64,000 bases of DNA from Rhizobium esperanzae (GCF_014197615.1 NZ_JACIFY010000011.1:1-64000), one strand, 5' to 3'; shown: positions 19,174 through 28,399, numbered from the stretch's first letter. A program made the numbers and translations. The notes: generated from the sequence alone by a model not told the origin.

Positions 19174-20787
19174 TCAGCTTTCGGCCGCTTCGCCCTTTCC
19201 GCAAAGGGCGGGGTAGGGCCAATATTCGTAAAACATCGGTCTATCGACCGTGAAGGGATCTTCGCCCTGCCAGGCGCCGACGGTGTAGTCCGCGCAGCCG
19301 ACGGCCTGCGTTCGCCCGTCGGGAAGCTGCAGCAGGAAGGCGATTGCCGGAACCTTTGTGGTCAGCTTCAGCCCCTCAGGCAGGCCGAGGACGGGCGAGC
19401 GGAAAGGAACCGGCCCGGGATGTGCGTCGACGCCGATCGCATATCCCGCATCGCGCAGCGGACCGGGGAAATATTTGTGATCGATCAGATCGCCGTCGAA
19501 GCGTATGTCGAGTTCCTGCCAAAGCCTGGTGAAATGCTTGCCTTCGAGCGAAGCTTCATCCTGTCCCTGCTTCGGCACGCTCTGCCAGCCCGCACCAAAG
19601 GGCACGGAATCGTCCGGCGTCGAAAGGCCTGCCGCGCCGTAATAGCCGATCGCATTGTTCAGGTGGTGGAACTGGCGGAAGCGGTAGCGCTTGCTGATCG
19701 GCCCTCTCAGCATCCATGAATTGTTGAACACATAATGCGGGCCGACCGCTTCGTGCTCCTTGGGAAATTTGAAAAGCTGGCCGAAATTGCGGTCGTCGTC
19801 ATCGGGGCCAGGACGATGGAGATTCCAGCCGAGATTGCCGTAGATGTAGAAATAGCCGGATCGTTTCATCTCCAGGGAAAAGGGCATGTAGCAGTCGACG
19901 AATTTGTTGCCGCGCACCGTCCAGTTCCAGGCATAATCTTCCGCCTCGACGGCGTTGTCGCGGATGCGGACGAACCAGTTGTTTTCGATGACGATGTTGC
20001 GGCAGAAATCCTCCACTGTGGAATCGGACGCATCGTTGAAGAAATGGATGCCGTTGAAGGCGTCGAGAATGACATTGTCGCGCAGGACGACATAACCGGC
20101 AATGGTCCAGGCCCGGAAGAAGTCGCCGTCAAAACCGCGCTCGTCTTTTTCGACGTTCACGCGGCTTTGGGTGTCTTCGATATTGCCGTGGACCTGGCCC
20201 CAGGAGGTTTTCCGCCAGAGCCTGGAATCCTTGGGATCGAGCGTGGCATCGACTGCATCGGTTTTTCGGATCGCAGCAAGGTCCGCCTCTCCGTGCGACT
20301 GCAGATCCTGTATCCAATCGCATTCTTCGATCAGCAGGTGGCGCGTATAGGCTCCGGCCGCGCCGATGGCGATGGTGCTGCCGCGAATATGCAGGCGGCG
20401 GAGCGTGATGTGCTGGCAGTTGTCGAGATAGATCGCGGTCGGCCAGCAGCCTTCGAACCTGAGATCCTCAATCACGACCCATTGGCAATTCCGCAGCATG
20501 AGCGCGGCATCGTCGGCAAGATAATAGATGCCGGGGAAGCGGCCATTGGCTTCCTGCACGGCGGAGAGGCGGTTGGCGTCGTCGCGATAGTCTTCATAGC
20601 TTCTGCCGCCGTCGATGACGGCACCGGCGCCGCCAATCACGACCGGCTGTTGCTGGGAGCCGCTGATCGAGGAGAGGACGAGCGGCGTTGCGTATCGTGC
20701 GCTCTTCAGTGTCAGTTTCGCGCCGGGACGCAGCGCTCGCAGGTCGTCATAAATCCGGTCAGGATCTGTATGCAGGCAGCGCGACAT
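19174..20787 (-). CDS. right-handed parallel beta-helix repeat protein
   Basis: A 537-residue protein that starts MSRCLHTDPDRIYDDLRALRPG. Short strand-turn repeats of the pectate-lyase/NosD type run from about 80 to 330, such as WVVIEDLRFEGCWPTAIYLDNC, ITLRRLHIRGSTI and YVVLRDNVILDAFNGIHF. It probably binds or cleaves a polysaccharide. I see no signal peptide from this start. AGGAA lies just before the ATG at 20787, so the longer 580-residue frame is not needed. It is convergent with the solute-binding protein, 6 bp apart, so their stops are back to back. Confidence 0.75.
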   Translation of the reverse strand: MSRCLHTDPDRIYDDLRALRPGAKLTLKSARYATPLVLSSISGSQQQPVVIGGAGAVIDGGRSYEDYRDDANRLSAVQEANGRFPGIYYLADDAALMLRNCQWVVIEDLRFEGCWPTAIYLDNCQHITLRRLHIRGSTIAIGAAGAYTRHLLIEECDWIQDLQSHGEADLAAIRKTDAVDATLDPKDSRLWRKTSWGQVHGNIEDTQSRVNVEKDERGFDGDFFRAWTIAGYVVLRDNVILDAFNGIHFFNDASDSTVEDFCRNIVIENNWFVRIRDNAVEAEDYAWNWTVRGNKFVDCYMPFSLEMKRSGYFYIYGNLGWNLHRPGPDDDDRNFGQLFKFPKEHEAVGPHYVFNNSWMLRGPISKRYRFRQFHHLNNAIGYYGAAGLSTPDDSVPFGAGWQSVPKQGQDEASLEGKHFTRLWQELDIRFDGDLIDHKYFPGPLRDAGYAIGVDAHPGPVPFRSPVLGLPEGLKLTTKVPAIAFLLQLPDGRTQAVGCADYTVGAWQGEDPFTVDRPMFYEYWPYPALCGKGEAAES

Positions 20788-21222
20788 ATCGTTTCCTACT
20801 CGTAACGGTGAATAGAGAGCTGCAGAAATCGGGATGGCGGAAACAAAACCTTGAATTGTGTTAGATGTAATTGACTCAAGGTGGCGCGTGCAAGTGTTAA
20901 GCTGCAGATACTGCAAACAATACAGAGATGGCGAGCTTCGGCGGATGGCCTGTCTGCATGAGGCGGCGAGAAGCGGGATTTAGACCCGCGACTGCCAATT
21001 GCGGCAAAAAAGTGGCCTTCCATCCTGGATATCTCGTCGGTGTCAGCTAAATGACAGCTTGTTGTGGTGGCTTTGGCTACTTCTTCTCCGTGGAGGCGGA
21101 GAGCTGAAGCCTTGGGAGGTATTCTGCTCGTCATTCAGGACTTGCGTCCGCTGGCCGGCCATTCCTCCCGATTCCCTGAGGAATAACAGGCGGTTTGCTC
21201 AGCCGCCGACGGAGGACACATC
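20788..21222. promoter_or_regulatory. divergent regulatory region before tctCBA with a 16-bp inverted repeat
   Basis: 435 bp without a supported gene. At 21041-21056 TGTCA and TGACA flank six bases, and CAGCT occurs twice, 11 bp apart (21044 and 21055). One helical turn between direct repeats is typical for OmpR-family regulators, so this may be the TctD-type site for the downstream transporter. GGAGG at 21211 is the tctC ribosome site. The left part serves the beta-helix gene. No RNA gene is seen. Confidence 0.4.
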
Positions 21223-22167
21223 GTGAAGCATACGTTCATCGCAACCCTTCTTGCCGCGACCATCGCGCTGCCGGCCTATGCGGCCGACTACACCATCATC
21301 GCGCCTGCCGCGCCCGGCGGCGGCTGGGACCAGACGGCCCGTTCGCTGCAGACCGCATTGCAGCAGGAGAAGATCTCCGGCAACGTCCAGGTCCAGAATG
21401 TTCCCGGTGCCGGCGGCACCATCGGCCTTGCGCAGTTCAGCAGCCAGGCTGCCGGCAATCCGAATTCGCTGATCGTCGGCGGCTATGTCATGGTCGGCGC
21501 GATCCTCACCAACAAGTCGCCGGTGACGCTCAAGGACGTGACGCCGATCGCCCGTCTGACCGGCGAATATGAAGCCGTCGTCGTTCCTGCTTCCTCCGAG
21601 ATCAAGACCATGGCCGATCTGGTTGCGGCGCTGAAGAAGGATCCGGGCTCGGTTTCCTGGGGCGGCGGTTCGGCCGGCGGTACCGACCACATCACGGTCG
21701 GCCTGATCGCCAAGGCTTCCGGCGTCGATCCGACCAAGATCAATTATGTCGCCTTCTCCGGCGGCGGTGAAGCGCTTGCCGCCATTCTCGGCGGCCAGGT
21801 CACGGCCGGCGTCTCGAGCTACAGCGAGTTCGAATCGCAGGTGAAATCCGGCACGCTCCGTCTTCTCGCCGTCTCCAGCGACAAGCGGATCGACGGCGTC
21901 GATGCACCGACGCTGAAGGAAGCCGGCACCGACGTTACCATCCAGAACTGGCGCATGGTTGCCGCCGCTCCCGGCCTGTCGGCAGATCAGGTGGCAAGCG
22001 TCACCGCCGATTTCGAGAAGCTGCACAGCTCCGCCACCTGGCAGGAAACTCTGAAGACCAAGGGCTGGGCCGACACCTATCTGTCCGGCGACGCCTTCAA
22101 GGCGCAGCTCGAGAAGGATGTCTCCGCCACTGAAGGCATTCTTAGAGATATCGGACTTGTTCAATGA
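21223..22167 (+). CDS. tctC: tripartite tricarboxylate transporter, periplasmic binding protein TctC
   Basis: A 314-residue exported binding protein. The signal peptide [16 protein letters not shown] is followed by the Bug/TctC start [22 protein letters not shown]. Family loops [13 protein letters not shown] and [12 protein letters not shown] are present. It delivers a tricarboxylate or similar acid to TctBA. It starts with GTG, 7 bases after GGAGG, and its stop overlaps tctB as ATGA. Confidence 0.9.
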   Translation: MKHTFIATLLAATIALPAYAADYTIIAPAAPGGGWDQTARSLQTALQQEKISGNVQVQNVPGAGGTIGLAQFSSQAAGNPNSLIVGGYVMVGAILTNKSPVTLKDVTPIARLTGEYEAVVVPASSEIKTMADLVAALKKDPGSVSWGGGSAGGTDHITVGLIAKASGVDPTKINYVAFSGGGEALAAILGGQVTAGVSSYSEFESQVKSGTLRLLAVSSDKRIDGVDAPTLKEAGTDVTIQNWRMVAAAPGLSADQVASVTADFEKLHSSATWQETLKTKGWADTYLSGDAFKAQLEKDVSATEGILRDIGLVQ

Positions 22168-22655
22168 GCGGGGATAACACCTCCTCGGCAACGACACGCC
22201 GCCCTGATTGGGCGGCGTTCATCATTGCCGTTTTCCTCTTCGTCGTCGCCGGCGTGATGGCCTGGGATGCCCTGCATCTGAAAACGATCGCGCAATATGA
22301 CCGCATCGGCCCTGCGACAGTGCCGCAAGTGGTGGCGTTCGGCCTCTTCTGTCTCGGGATCTGGACCGCTTTCGAAGCCTGGCGCGGCGATTTTCCGGAA
22401 CGCGATCGGCAGGAAGTGGCGCCCGTCATCTGGATCGTCGCCGGTCTTGCCGGCCAGATGCTGCTTCTGCGCGTCGCCGGTTTCTCGATCGCGACCGGCA
22501 TTCTCTTCGCGCTGACGGCACGCGGCTTCGGTAAACGCAAGCTCTGGATCTCGCTGCCGCTCGGCATCGTCCTCAGCTTCGTGGTCTGGACGATCTTCTC
22601 GCAGCTCCTGCAGCTGACGCTGCCGGCCGGCCCGCTCGAACATCTGTTCTTCTGA
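22164..22655 (+). CDS. tctB: tripartite tricarboxylate transporter, small membrane subunit TctB
   Basis: A 163-residue protein with four predicted membrane helices (for example AAFIIAVFLFVVAGVMAWDA and LPLGIVLSFVVWTIFS). This is the usual size and topology of TctB. Its start overlaps tctC by 4 bp. A strong hairpin directly overlaps and follows its stop codon, which may lower expression of tctA relative to tctCB or protect the upstream mRNA. Confidence 0.88.
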   Translation: MSGDNTSSATTRRPDWAAFIIAVFLFVVAGVMAWDALHLKTIAQYDRIGPATVPQVVAFGLFCLGIWTAFEAWRGDFPERDRQEVAPVIWIVAGLAGQMLLLRVAGFSIATGILFALTARGFGKRKLWISLPLGIVLSFVVWTIFSQLLQLTLPAGPLEHLFF

Positions 22656-22690
22656 CAGCGCGGAACGCGCTGTCAGCTCTTTTGATTTTG
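22652..22690 (+). terminator. strong hairpin between tctB and tctA
   Basis: CTGACAGCGCG (22652-22662) pairs perfectly with CGCGCTGTCAG (22666-22676) over a 3-base loop. CTCTTTTGATTTT follows. It looks like an intrinsic terminator inside the operon, so it may act as a partial terminator or mRNA stabiliser. Confidence 0.7.
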
Positions 22691-22744
22691 CGCGGCGCCT
22701 GACTCCGAGATCGGATTGTCGGGAACGCCGCTTGGGACACCAAG

Positions 22745-24262
22745 ATGAGCACATTCGAATTCCTATGGCAGGGTATCCTGGTTGCGATGCAGCCAATGAA
22801 CCTGGTTTATGCGCTGGTCGGCGTGACGCTCGGCACCGCCGTCGGCGTGCTTCCCGGCATCGGCCCGGCCCTCACCGTGGCGCTGCTGCTGCCCGTGACC
22901 TACAAACTCGATCCCGGCGGCTCGCTGATCATGTTTGCCGGCATCTATTACGGCGGCATGTATGGCGGTTCGACGACGTCGATCCTACTCAACACGCCGG
23001 GTGAAAGCGCCTCGATCGTCACCGCGCTCGAGGGTAACAAGATGGCGCGCGCCGGGCGCGGCGGACCGGCGCTGGCGACGGCGGCGATCGGCTCGTTCGT
23101 CGCCGGCCTGATCGCGACGCTCGGGCTTGCCTTCATCGCTCCCTATATCGTCAAGCTGGCGCTGGTCTTCGGGCCGCGCGAATATTTCGCGCTGATGGTG
23201 CTTGCCTTCGTCACCGTTTCCTCGGCCTTCGGCGATTCGGCATTGCGAGGGCTGACGTCGCTGTTCATCGGCTTCGCGCTCGCCATGGTCGGCATCGACC
23301 AGCAGACGGGGCAGGCGCGGCTTTCCTTCGGCATTCCCGACCTGCTCGACGGTGTCGAGGTGACGACGCTTGCCGTGGCGATGTTTGCGATCGGCGAGAC
23401 GCTTTATATCGCCGCGCAGGGCAACCGGATCGCGGAAAGGGTCGAAGCGGTCAAGGGTTCGCTCTGGATGACCGCTGAGGACTGGGCGCGTTCATGGAAG
23501 CCCTGGCTGCGCGGCACGCTGATCGGTTTCCCGATCGGCGCGATGCCGGCGGGCGGCGCCGAAATCGGAACTTTCCTCTCCTATGCGACCGAAAAGCGGC
23601 TGGCGAAGAATCCGGAGGAGTTCGGCCAGGGCGCGATCGAAGGCGTGGCTGGTCCGGAGGCGGCGAACAACGCGTCGGCCGCCGGCACGCTGGTGCCGCT
23701 TCTGACCCTCGGCCTGCCGACGACGGCGACGGCGGCGATCATGCTTGCCGGTTTCCAGCAATACGGCTTGCAGCCGGGGCCGCTGCTGTTTGCCACCAAT
23801 CCGCAGCTCGTCTGGGGACTGATCGCCAGCCTGCTCATCGCCAATGCGATGCTGCTGGTGCTAAACCTGCCGATGATCGGGCTCTGGGTGCGGCTGTTGA
23901 CCATTCCGAAGCCGTGGCTCTATGCGGGCATCCTGCTGTTTGCCACGCTTGGGACGATCGGTGCCAATCCATCCGTGTTCGAGCTCGGCATGCTGCTCAC
24001 CTTCGGCCTGCTCGGCTATGTGATGCGGCTCTTCGGCTATCCGATCGCGCCTGTTGTCGTCGGCCTGATCCTCGGCCCGCTTGCCGAGCAGCAGCTGCGC
24101 CGGGCGCTGGCGATCAGCCAGGGCGACGTGACGACATTGGTGATGTCGCCGATCGCGGCAGGCCTGCTGATCGTTGCGGCAGCGGCATTTCTCATCCCGC
24201 TGATCCTGCGGCTTCGCGGCCGCGGCCAGGTGCTCTCGCAGCTGGCGGCCAACGAAGACTAA
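22745..24262 (+). CDS. tctA: tripartite tricarboxylate transporter, large membrane subunit TctA
   Basis: A 505-residue permease with about 11-12 helices. The family motif [22 protein letters not shown] and the conserved [20 protein letters not shown] are intact, as are [17 protein letters not shown] and [19 protein letters not shown]. With TctC and TctB it forms a secondary, binding-protein-dependent carboxylate uptake system. The gene starts 89 bp after tctB. Confidence 0.92.
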   Translation: MSTFEFLWQGILVAMQPMNLVYALVGVTLGTAVGVLPGIGPALTVALLLPVTYKLDPGGSLIMFAGIYYGGMYGGSTTSILLNTPGESASIVTALEGNKMARAGRGGPALATAAIGSFVAGLIATLGLAFIAPYIVKLALVFGPREYFALMVLAFVTVSSAFGDSALRGLTSLFIGFALAMVGIDQQTGQARLSFGIPDLLDGVEVTTLAVAMFAIGETLYIAAQGNRIAERVEAVKGSLWMTAEDWARSWKPWLRGTLIGFPIGAMPAGGAEIGTFLSYATEKRLAKNPEEFGQGAIEGVAGPEAANNASAAGTLVPLLTLGLPTTATAAIMLAGFQQYGLQPGPLLFATNPQLVWGLIASLLIANAMLLVLNLPMIGLWVRLLTIPKPWLYAGILLFATLGTIGANPSVFELGMLLTFGLLGYVMRLFGYPIAPVVVGLILGPLAEQQLRRALAISQGDVTTLVMSPIAAGLLIVAAAAFLIPLILRLRGRGQVLSQLAANED

Positions 24263-24467
24263 AGCACTATCCCGGAGCCGCGGGCCGCTTCCGGGTGACA
24301 TGCATTGGAACAAAGAAAAAGACGAACCTACCCCTCCCTCGAGGCCGGCCATGGCGACATGTGCCGGCCTCCTGTTTTTGCATGGCTGAGGTGATTTTCT
24401 GAGCATTGTAGAGAGGCATGCGCGACGCCACCTATCAGCAGTCGATCAAAACAAGAGGAAATGGACA

Positions 24468-24638
24468 ATGTCCGCCATCCGCAATTCAGTCCGCACGGGG
24501 TTCTTTGGCCGCGCATTCGCCGTGCTTGGCGCCGCAAATGCCGTTAGCGCCGCTGTCGAAGCCGGCCGCCGCCCGCGTGCCGGCGACCTTAGAGAACTCG
24601 GCATCGACCCGGCCTCCTTCGGTCAGGTCTCCCGCTAA
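24468..24638 (+). CDS. small DUF1127-like protein
   Basis: A 56-residue basic protein. The C-terminal part RRPRAGDLRELGIDPASFGQ resembles DUF1127 proteins (the D-L-R-x-L/I-G-I pattern), which in some alphaproteobacteria affect phosphate metabolism and RNA turnover. AGAGGA precedes the ATG and a clear terminator follows, so it is a free-standing gene. Its function here is not known. Confidence 0.65.
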   Translation: MSAIRNSVRTGFFGRAFAVLGAANAVSAAVEAGRRPRAGDLRELGIDPASFGQVSR

Positions 24639-24665
24639 TCGCTTCAAGTCATGCATGAACGAATG

Positions 24666-24699
24666 AGCCCGCAACCGGTTGGTCGCGGGCTTTATTTTT
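24666..24699 (+). terminator. intrinsic terminator of the DUF1127-like gene
   Basis: GCCCGC (24666-24671) pairs with GCGGGC (24684-24689), with AACC/GGTT pairing inside. TTTATTTTTT follows. It may also serve the convergent DUF475 gene. Confidence 0.85.
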
Positions 24700-24740
24700 T
24701 CTCAAAGGCGCCGCGATGCTGGGCACCGCGGCCTTTGACA

Positions 24741-25832
24741 TCAGGCGTGAAGCTCTTCCTGCCCGGCGGCGTGGTCGTCTGCCCGCTCGCGTTTGTTGTG
24801 ACGGATGGACGACCAGAGCGACAGGCCGATCAGTGCGGCGCCGCCGAGACCGGTGATCACCTCGGGGATATGCACCAGGGTCTGCGCATACATGATCACC
24901 GAGAGGATCAGGATGGCGTAGAAGGCGCCGTGCTCGAGATAGCGGTATTCGGCCAGCGTTCCCTTTTCCACCAGCATGATCGTCATCGAGCGTACATACA
25001 TGGCGCCGATACCGAGGCCGATCGCGATGACGAAGAGGTTCTGCGTCAGGGCGAAGGCGCCGATGACGCCGTCGAAGGAAAAGCTGGCGTCCAGCACCTC
25101 CAGGTAGATAAAGGCGCCAAGACCGCCCTTGGCCGCGGCGCTCATCGTCTGCTGCGAGGCGTCGAGCAGCCCGCCGACCACTTCGACGGCAAGGAAGGTG
25201 AGCAGGCCGTAGATGGCGCAATGGACGAAGACGGTGGCTTCTTCGCCGCCGATCAGCCAGGAGAAAACCAGCATCAGCGCCAGCACGAAGGCGATCTCGA
25301 TACCTTTGATGGTGGCCGAACGCGCCATCACCCTTTCCAGGCCGGGAAGCCAGTGGATTTCCTTCTTATGGTCGAAGAAGTAGTTGAGGCCGACCATCAT
25401 CAGGAAGGTGCCGCCGAAGGCTGCGATCGGCAGATGCGCGTCGTTCATGATGCGGGCATATTCGGCCGGCTCGCGGGCGGCGAGCGCCAGGGCATCCCAG
25501 GGACCGATCTGAGCTGCGATCGCGACGATCGCCAGCGGGAAGACGATGCGCATGCCGAAGACGGCGATGATGATGCCCCAGGTGAGGAAGCGTTTCTGCC
25601 AGACCGGCGTCATCTCCTTCAGCTTGTTGGCATTGACGATCGCATTGTCGAAGGACAGCGAAATCTCCAGCACCGCAAGCACGGTGCAGATGAAGAAGAC
25701 GGTCGCCATGCCGCCGATCGTGCCGGTGGTCTGCCAACCGAGCACGGCGCCGAGAACGAGGCCGAGGGCGGTGACGATGAAGGCCCAGCGGAAATAGCTG
25801 AGCGAGGATGTGTGGGTCACGGGCTGATTCAT
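24741..25832 (-). CDS. TerC/YkoY-like membrane protein of family DUF475
   Basis: A 363-residue membrane protein with about 9 helices. The acidic motifs LEISLSFDNAIVNANKL and LDASFSFDGVIGAFALT mark the TerC/DUF475 family, whose two Asp-rich segments are thought to handle metal ions such as manganese or to relate to tellurite resistance. The ATG at 25832 follows GAGGTG. The longer start at 25853 lacks support. The Shine-Dalgarno lies in the loop of a GC hairpin. I looked for a yybP-ykoY riboswitch in the leader and did not find a convincing one. Confidence 0.85.
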   Translation of the reverse strand: MNQPVTHTSSLSYFRWAFIVTALGLVLGAVLGWQTTGTIGGMATVFFICTVLAVLEISLSFDNAIVNANKLKEMTPVWQKRFLTWGIIIAVFGMRIVFPLAIVAIAAQIGPWDALALAAREPAEYARIMNDAHLPIAAFGGTFLMMVGLNYFFDHKKEIHWLPGLERVMARSATIKGIEIAFVLALMLVFSWLIGGEEATVFVHCAIYGLLTFLAVEVVGGLLDASQQTMSAAAKGGLGAFIYLEVLDASFSFDGVIGAFALTQNLFVIAIGLGIGAMYVRSMTIMLVEKGTLAEYRYLEHGAFYAILILSVIMYAQTLVHIPEVITGLGGAALIGLSLWSSIRHNKRERADDHAAGQEELHA

Positions 25833-26188
25833 GGCCGCACCTCGCGGCCGCAAATCGTGTTGAAGAGGGTGGCTCTATCGGAAAGACGCGGCACGCCACC
25901 ACGGGCATGCGGGTCAGGCATGGTGAGTTTGTTCATCGATGAAAAATCCGCCGGCTAAGCTGCAGGCGGTACCGACATCACGAGAGCGCCGTTAAAAACT
26001 CTCGCCAGAGGGGCCCGGCACCAAAGTTCCCCGTCAGCCGATGTCTGGAAGGCTGCGGGATAGGCCCTAGGTAATGGACTTCCCCAGCCAGTCAAGGCCG
26101 TTCGCGCCTGGAGATCGGCTGTTTTTTTGGGAACCATTCGGATGCCCGGTCGTTAAGCACTGGTTGAGCTTAAAAAAGGAGGCCGATG
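25833..26188. other. divergent intergenic region with a hairpin presenting the DUF475 ribosome site
   Basis: About 355 bp without a supported gene. GGCCGC (25833-25838) and GCGGCC (25844-25849) form a hairpin whose minus-strand loop is GAGGT, the DUF475 Shine-Dalgarno. On the plus strand AAGGAGG at 26176 serves the next small gene. The middle part has GC-rich inverted segments but nothing I can name. Confidence 0.4.
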
Positions 26189-26404
26189 ATGCACACTTCG
26201 ACCCATGTTCCCGACAAACGCACCGAGGCGTCCGACCGCATGAAGCGGGCAAAGCCGAACCGTATGCAGAAGGCGCAGGTGCTGCCGCCGCATCATGTCG
26301 ACCTGACGCTGACGCCTGGCGTCATCCACGACATTCATGTGCCCGCCCACGTTACCGGTGCCGATCTTTCCAAGGGCGGTCCCGACATGAAGGGCAAGAA
26401 ATAA
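26189..26404 (+). CDS. small hypothetical protein
   Basis: A 71-residue hydrophilic protein rich in Lys, His and Pro (KRAKPNRMQKAQVLPPHHVD to GGPDMKGKK). AAGGAGG is 6 bases before the ATG at 26189 and 3 before the ATG at 26186. No domain, signal peptide or helix is recognised. It is followed by a second small gene in the same direction. Confidence 0.55.
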   Translation: MHTSTHVPDKRTEASDRMKRAKPNRMQKAQVLPPHHVDLTLTPGVIHDIHVPAHVTGADLSKGGPDMKGKK

Positions 26405-26444
26405 CGGTTTTGAAGTCTCTCGATTTGAACAGGGTGAGGAACAT

Positions 26445-26621
26445 ATGACTGTGAATTTTGTGCCCCGCGATCTCTTTATCCAGCACGAGAATGAATGGAA
26501 GGCTATCCGTGAGGCGGATGAGCGCATCGATATCGGCAATCTCACGAAGCCGCTCGTTTCGTCTATCGGCCGCCCGGCTTCCGCCGGGAAAAACGAGACT
26601 CCGGCCGCACGCTCCGAATGA
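26445..26621 (+). CDS. small hypothetical protein
   Basis: A 58-residue protein, MTVNFVPRDLFIQHENEW to PAARSE. GTGAGGAAC precedes the ATG and an intrinsic terminator follows, so translation is likely. It is 40 bp after the preceding small gene, so the two may be co-transcribed. No family recognised. Confidence 0.5.
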   Translation: MTVNFVPRDLFIQHENEWKAIREADERIDIGNLTKPLVSSIGRPASAGKNETPAARSE

Positions 26622-26645
26622 GCCAAAGACGGTCACTTGATATGG

Positions 26646-26678
26646 GCGCTCGGCCTGACGGCCGGGCGCTTTGCTTTT
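26646..26678 (+). terminator. intrinsic terminator after the two small genes
   Basis: GCGC-T-CGGCC pairs with GGCCG-G-GCGC around a TGAC loop (26646-26669); TTTGCTTTT follows. Confidence 0.75.
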
Positions 26679-26782
26679 ATCGAGGTCCATGCCGACTGAA
26701 ATCTCGTCAAAGATGATGGGCCACGCCAACCTTTCGGAAAGGATTGGGCGGCGATAATCCCGGCCTCACGGGATTCGGACAG

Positions 26783-27502
26783 ATGGCCAAGACAGCGACA
26801 CGAAGCCGCCGCAAGGCGCCGGCGAGAGGAAAAAGCAGAGCGCGCAGCAGCGGCGGGCTGTTGCCCTGGACGGTGATCGGCCTTGCCGCGATCGCCGGCA
26901 TCGCCGCCTACGACAATTGGAAGAGCATCAAGCCGATGCTTGGCCGCCAGCCGGCTGAGGCCATACGGGAGATGGCGCAGGAGAAGCCGGCCGTCAGGAA
27001 GGATGCGCCGCCGAAGCAGGTGGCGCTTGCCGCACCAGTGCCGAAAGCGGCGCCGACGCTGCCGGGCCCGCTGCCGCCGGCAGCCATTCCTACGCCCGCC
27101 GTTCAGCCGGTCAAGGCGATACCGTCTCCCTCTTCACCGGCTGCTGCGGAGATTGGAACGGTGGCTTTCGGTTATTGCGGGCAGGGCGCCCATATCAACT
27201 GCGTCGGCGACGGCGGCGTCTTCTGGTACAAGGGCGAAAAGATCGTCATCGCCGACATGGCAAGCCCGGTCGTCGACCGGGCGCGCTGCGATGACGAGCG
27301 CAGGGTCGCCTTCGCCGGCAAGGCGCGCCTGCTGGCGCTCCTCAACGCCGGCCCCTTCACGATGAATGCAGCGGGCAAGACCGATCCCTCGGGCACGCCG
27401 CGCGTCGTTTCGCGCGACGGGCGCTCCTTCGGCACGCAGTTGATCAATGAAGGGCTGGCCCGCAAGCCGGGTGGTGTCGGCGGCGCCTGGTGCGCCGCCT
27501 GA
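26783..27502 (+). CDS. membrane-anchored, degenerate staphylococcal-nuclease-like protein
   Basis: A 239-residue protein. A basic N-terminus leads to one membrane helix (LLPWTVIGLAAIAGIAAY), then a Pro/Ala-rich linker (about 55-125), then a domain shaped like the SNase/thermonuclease fold: GDGGVFWYKGEKIVIADMASP, ARLLALLNAGPF, VVSRDGRSFGTQLINEGLAR. The usual DGDT metal-site motif and the catalytic Arg/Glu positions are not kept, so nuclease activity is doubtful. Start ATG 26783 is chosen over 26744 because it gives a typical cytoplasmic Lys/Arg head. Four extra Cys residues could form disulfides in the periplasm. Confidence 0.65.
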   Translation: MAKTATRSRRKAPARGKSRARSSGGLLPWTVIGLAAIAGIAAYDNWKSIKPMLGRQPAEAIREMAQEKPAVRKDAPPKQVALAAPVPKAAPTLPGPLPPAAIPTPAVQPVKAIPSPSSPAAAEIGTVAFGYCGQGAHINCVGDGGVFWYKGEKIVIADMASPVVDRARCDDERRVAFAGKARLLALLNAGPFTMNAAGKTDPSGTPRVVSRDGRSFGTQLINEGLARKPGGVGGAWCAA

Positions 27503-27512
27503 CGAGACCGGG

Positions 27513-28004
27513 CTACTTGCCTTTCTTCACCAGCTGGCCGCCGGTGCGGAAGCTGCCGGTAAACGAGGAATCCTTGCTTTCGGCCGTGCATTCGATGGCA
27601 ATCGGCTTGCCGGAATAGGGATTGCCGAAGGTGCAGAAGCCGGCGACCTTGACCTCCCCGGTCATCTTGTTGCCGACACCCGTGGTCACCAGGCTGAGCG
27701 GCAGGCGGGCATTGCCGTTGGAAGCGGGCTTGATGCCGCTGCCGTCCCCCTGGAAGCCGAGCGCTTTGCCGTCCGAGGTGAAGATGAAGGTCACCGTGCC
27801 GTTGGCCAGCGTGACGCTGGCAAGTTCGTTCTTGCAGCCCTTGGTGGCGTCGAACTTGGCGACGACGAGCTTGGCGCATTTGCCGGAAAGTGTAATGACG
27901 CCAGGCGCGCCGGGAAATGTCTCCGCAGGAGCAGCCGGGGCTGCCGAGGCCGGCAAGGCGAACGCGGTGGAAAAAATTGCGGCGGCAAGCGCTGATAATT
28001 TCAT
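27513..28004 (-). CDS. exported hypothetical protein
   Basis: A 163-residue protein with a clear signal peptide (KLSALAAAIFSTAFALPASAA) and about 140 mature residues with four Cys (GKCAKL, KGCKNEL, GFCTFG, IECTAE). It looks like a small periplasmic beta-rich protein. The start could also be the ATG at 28022. It is convergent with the nuclease-like gene, 10 bp apart. No family is recognised with certainty. Confidence 0.6.
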   Translation of the reverse strand: MKLSALAAAIFSTAFALPASAAPAAPAETFPGAPGVITLSGKCAKLVVAKFDATKGCKNELASVTLANGTVTFIFTSDGKALGFQGDGSGIKPASNGNARLPLSLVTTGVGNKMTGEVKVAGFCTFGNPYSGKPIAIECTAESKDSSFTGSFRTGGQLVKKGK

Positions 28005-28399
28005 TTCGATCTTAAACCCCATGTCCTGACGAGGCGAATCACGGCCTCAGCCTCGGTTCGCCATGGCATGGTTCTGTGTCCGAATTTGGCTCTGTTGTCG
28101 ACAGCACCACGATTCCTTCGACTGCCGAGCCGGATTGGCAATCCGTGGCGGACGAGCGGAAGGTTTGTTGAACGACGGGATACAAGGCCCAGCAATGGCT
28201 CAGGATGCCGGCATAGACAACGAGTCGATGCGACAGAGCAGGTGGCAAGGCGCTCATCAAGCGCCTGCCGTCTTAGATGCACTTCTGGCCAAGGGGAATG
28301 GGCCCAGGCAGGGAAGTCCGGACCCATTCTTTCCCGATCGGAGGTCAGTCGGATCAGGAAGCTGAAGCTGCCGGCTTACATGCAGCCGGCAGCCTTTCA
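28005..28399. terminator. intergenic region with the porin terminator hairpin
   Basis: About 395 bp without a supported gene. GCTGCCGGCT (28367-28376) and AGCCGGCAGC (28384-28393) form a perfect 10-bp hairpin 7 bp after the porin stop on the minus strand; the run after it is only weakly T-rich. In the rest I see short GC repeats but no open frame with a ribosome site. Confidence 0.55.

Noticed and set aside
25833..26150. A yybP-ykoY manganese riboswitch before the DUF475 gene
   Set aside because: GGGGA and GGCGAGA segments occur, but the conserved loop order and closing stems could not be matched by eye.
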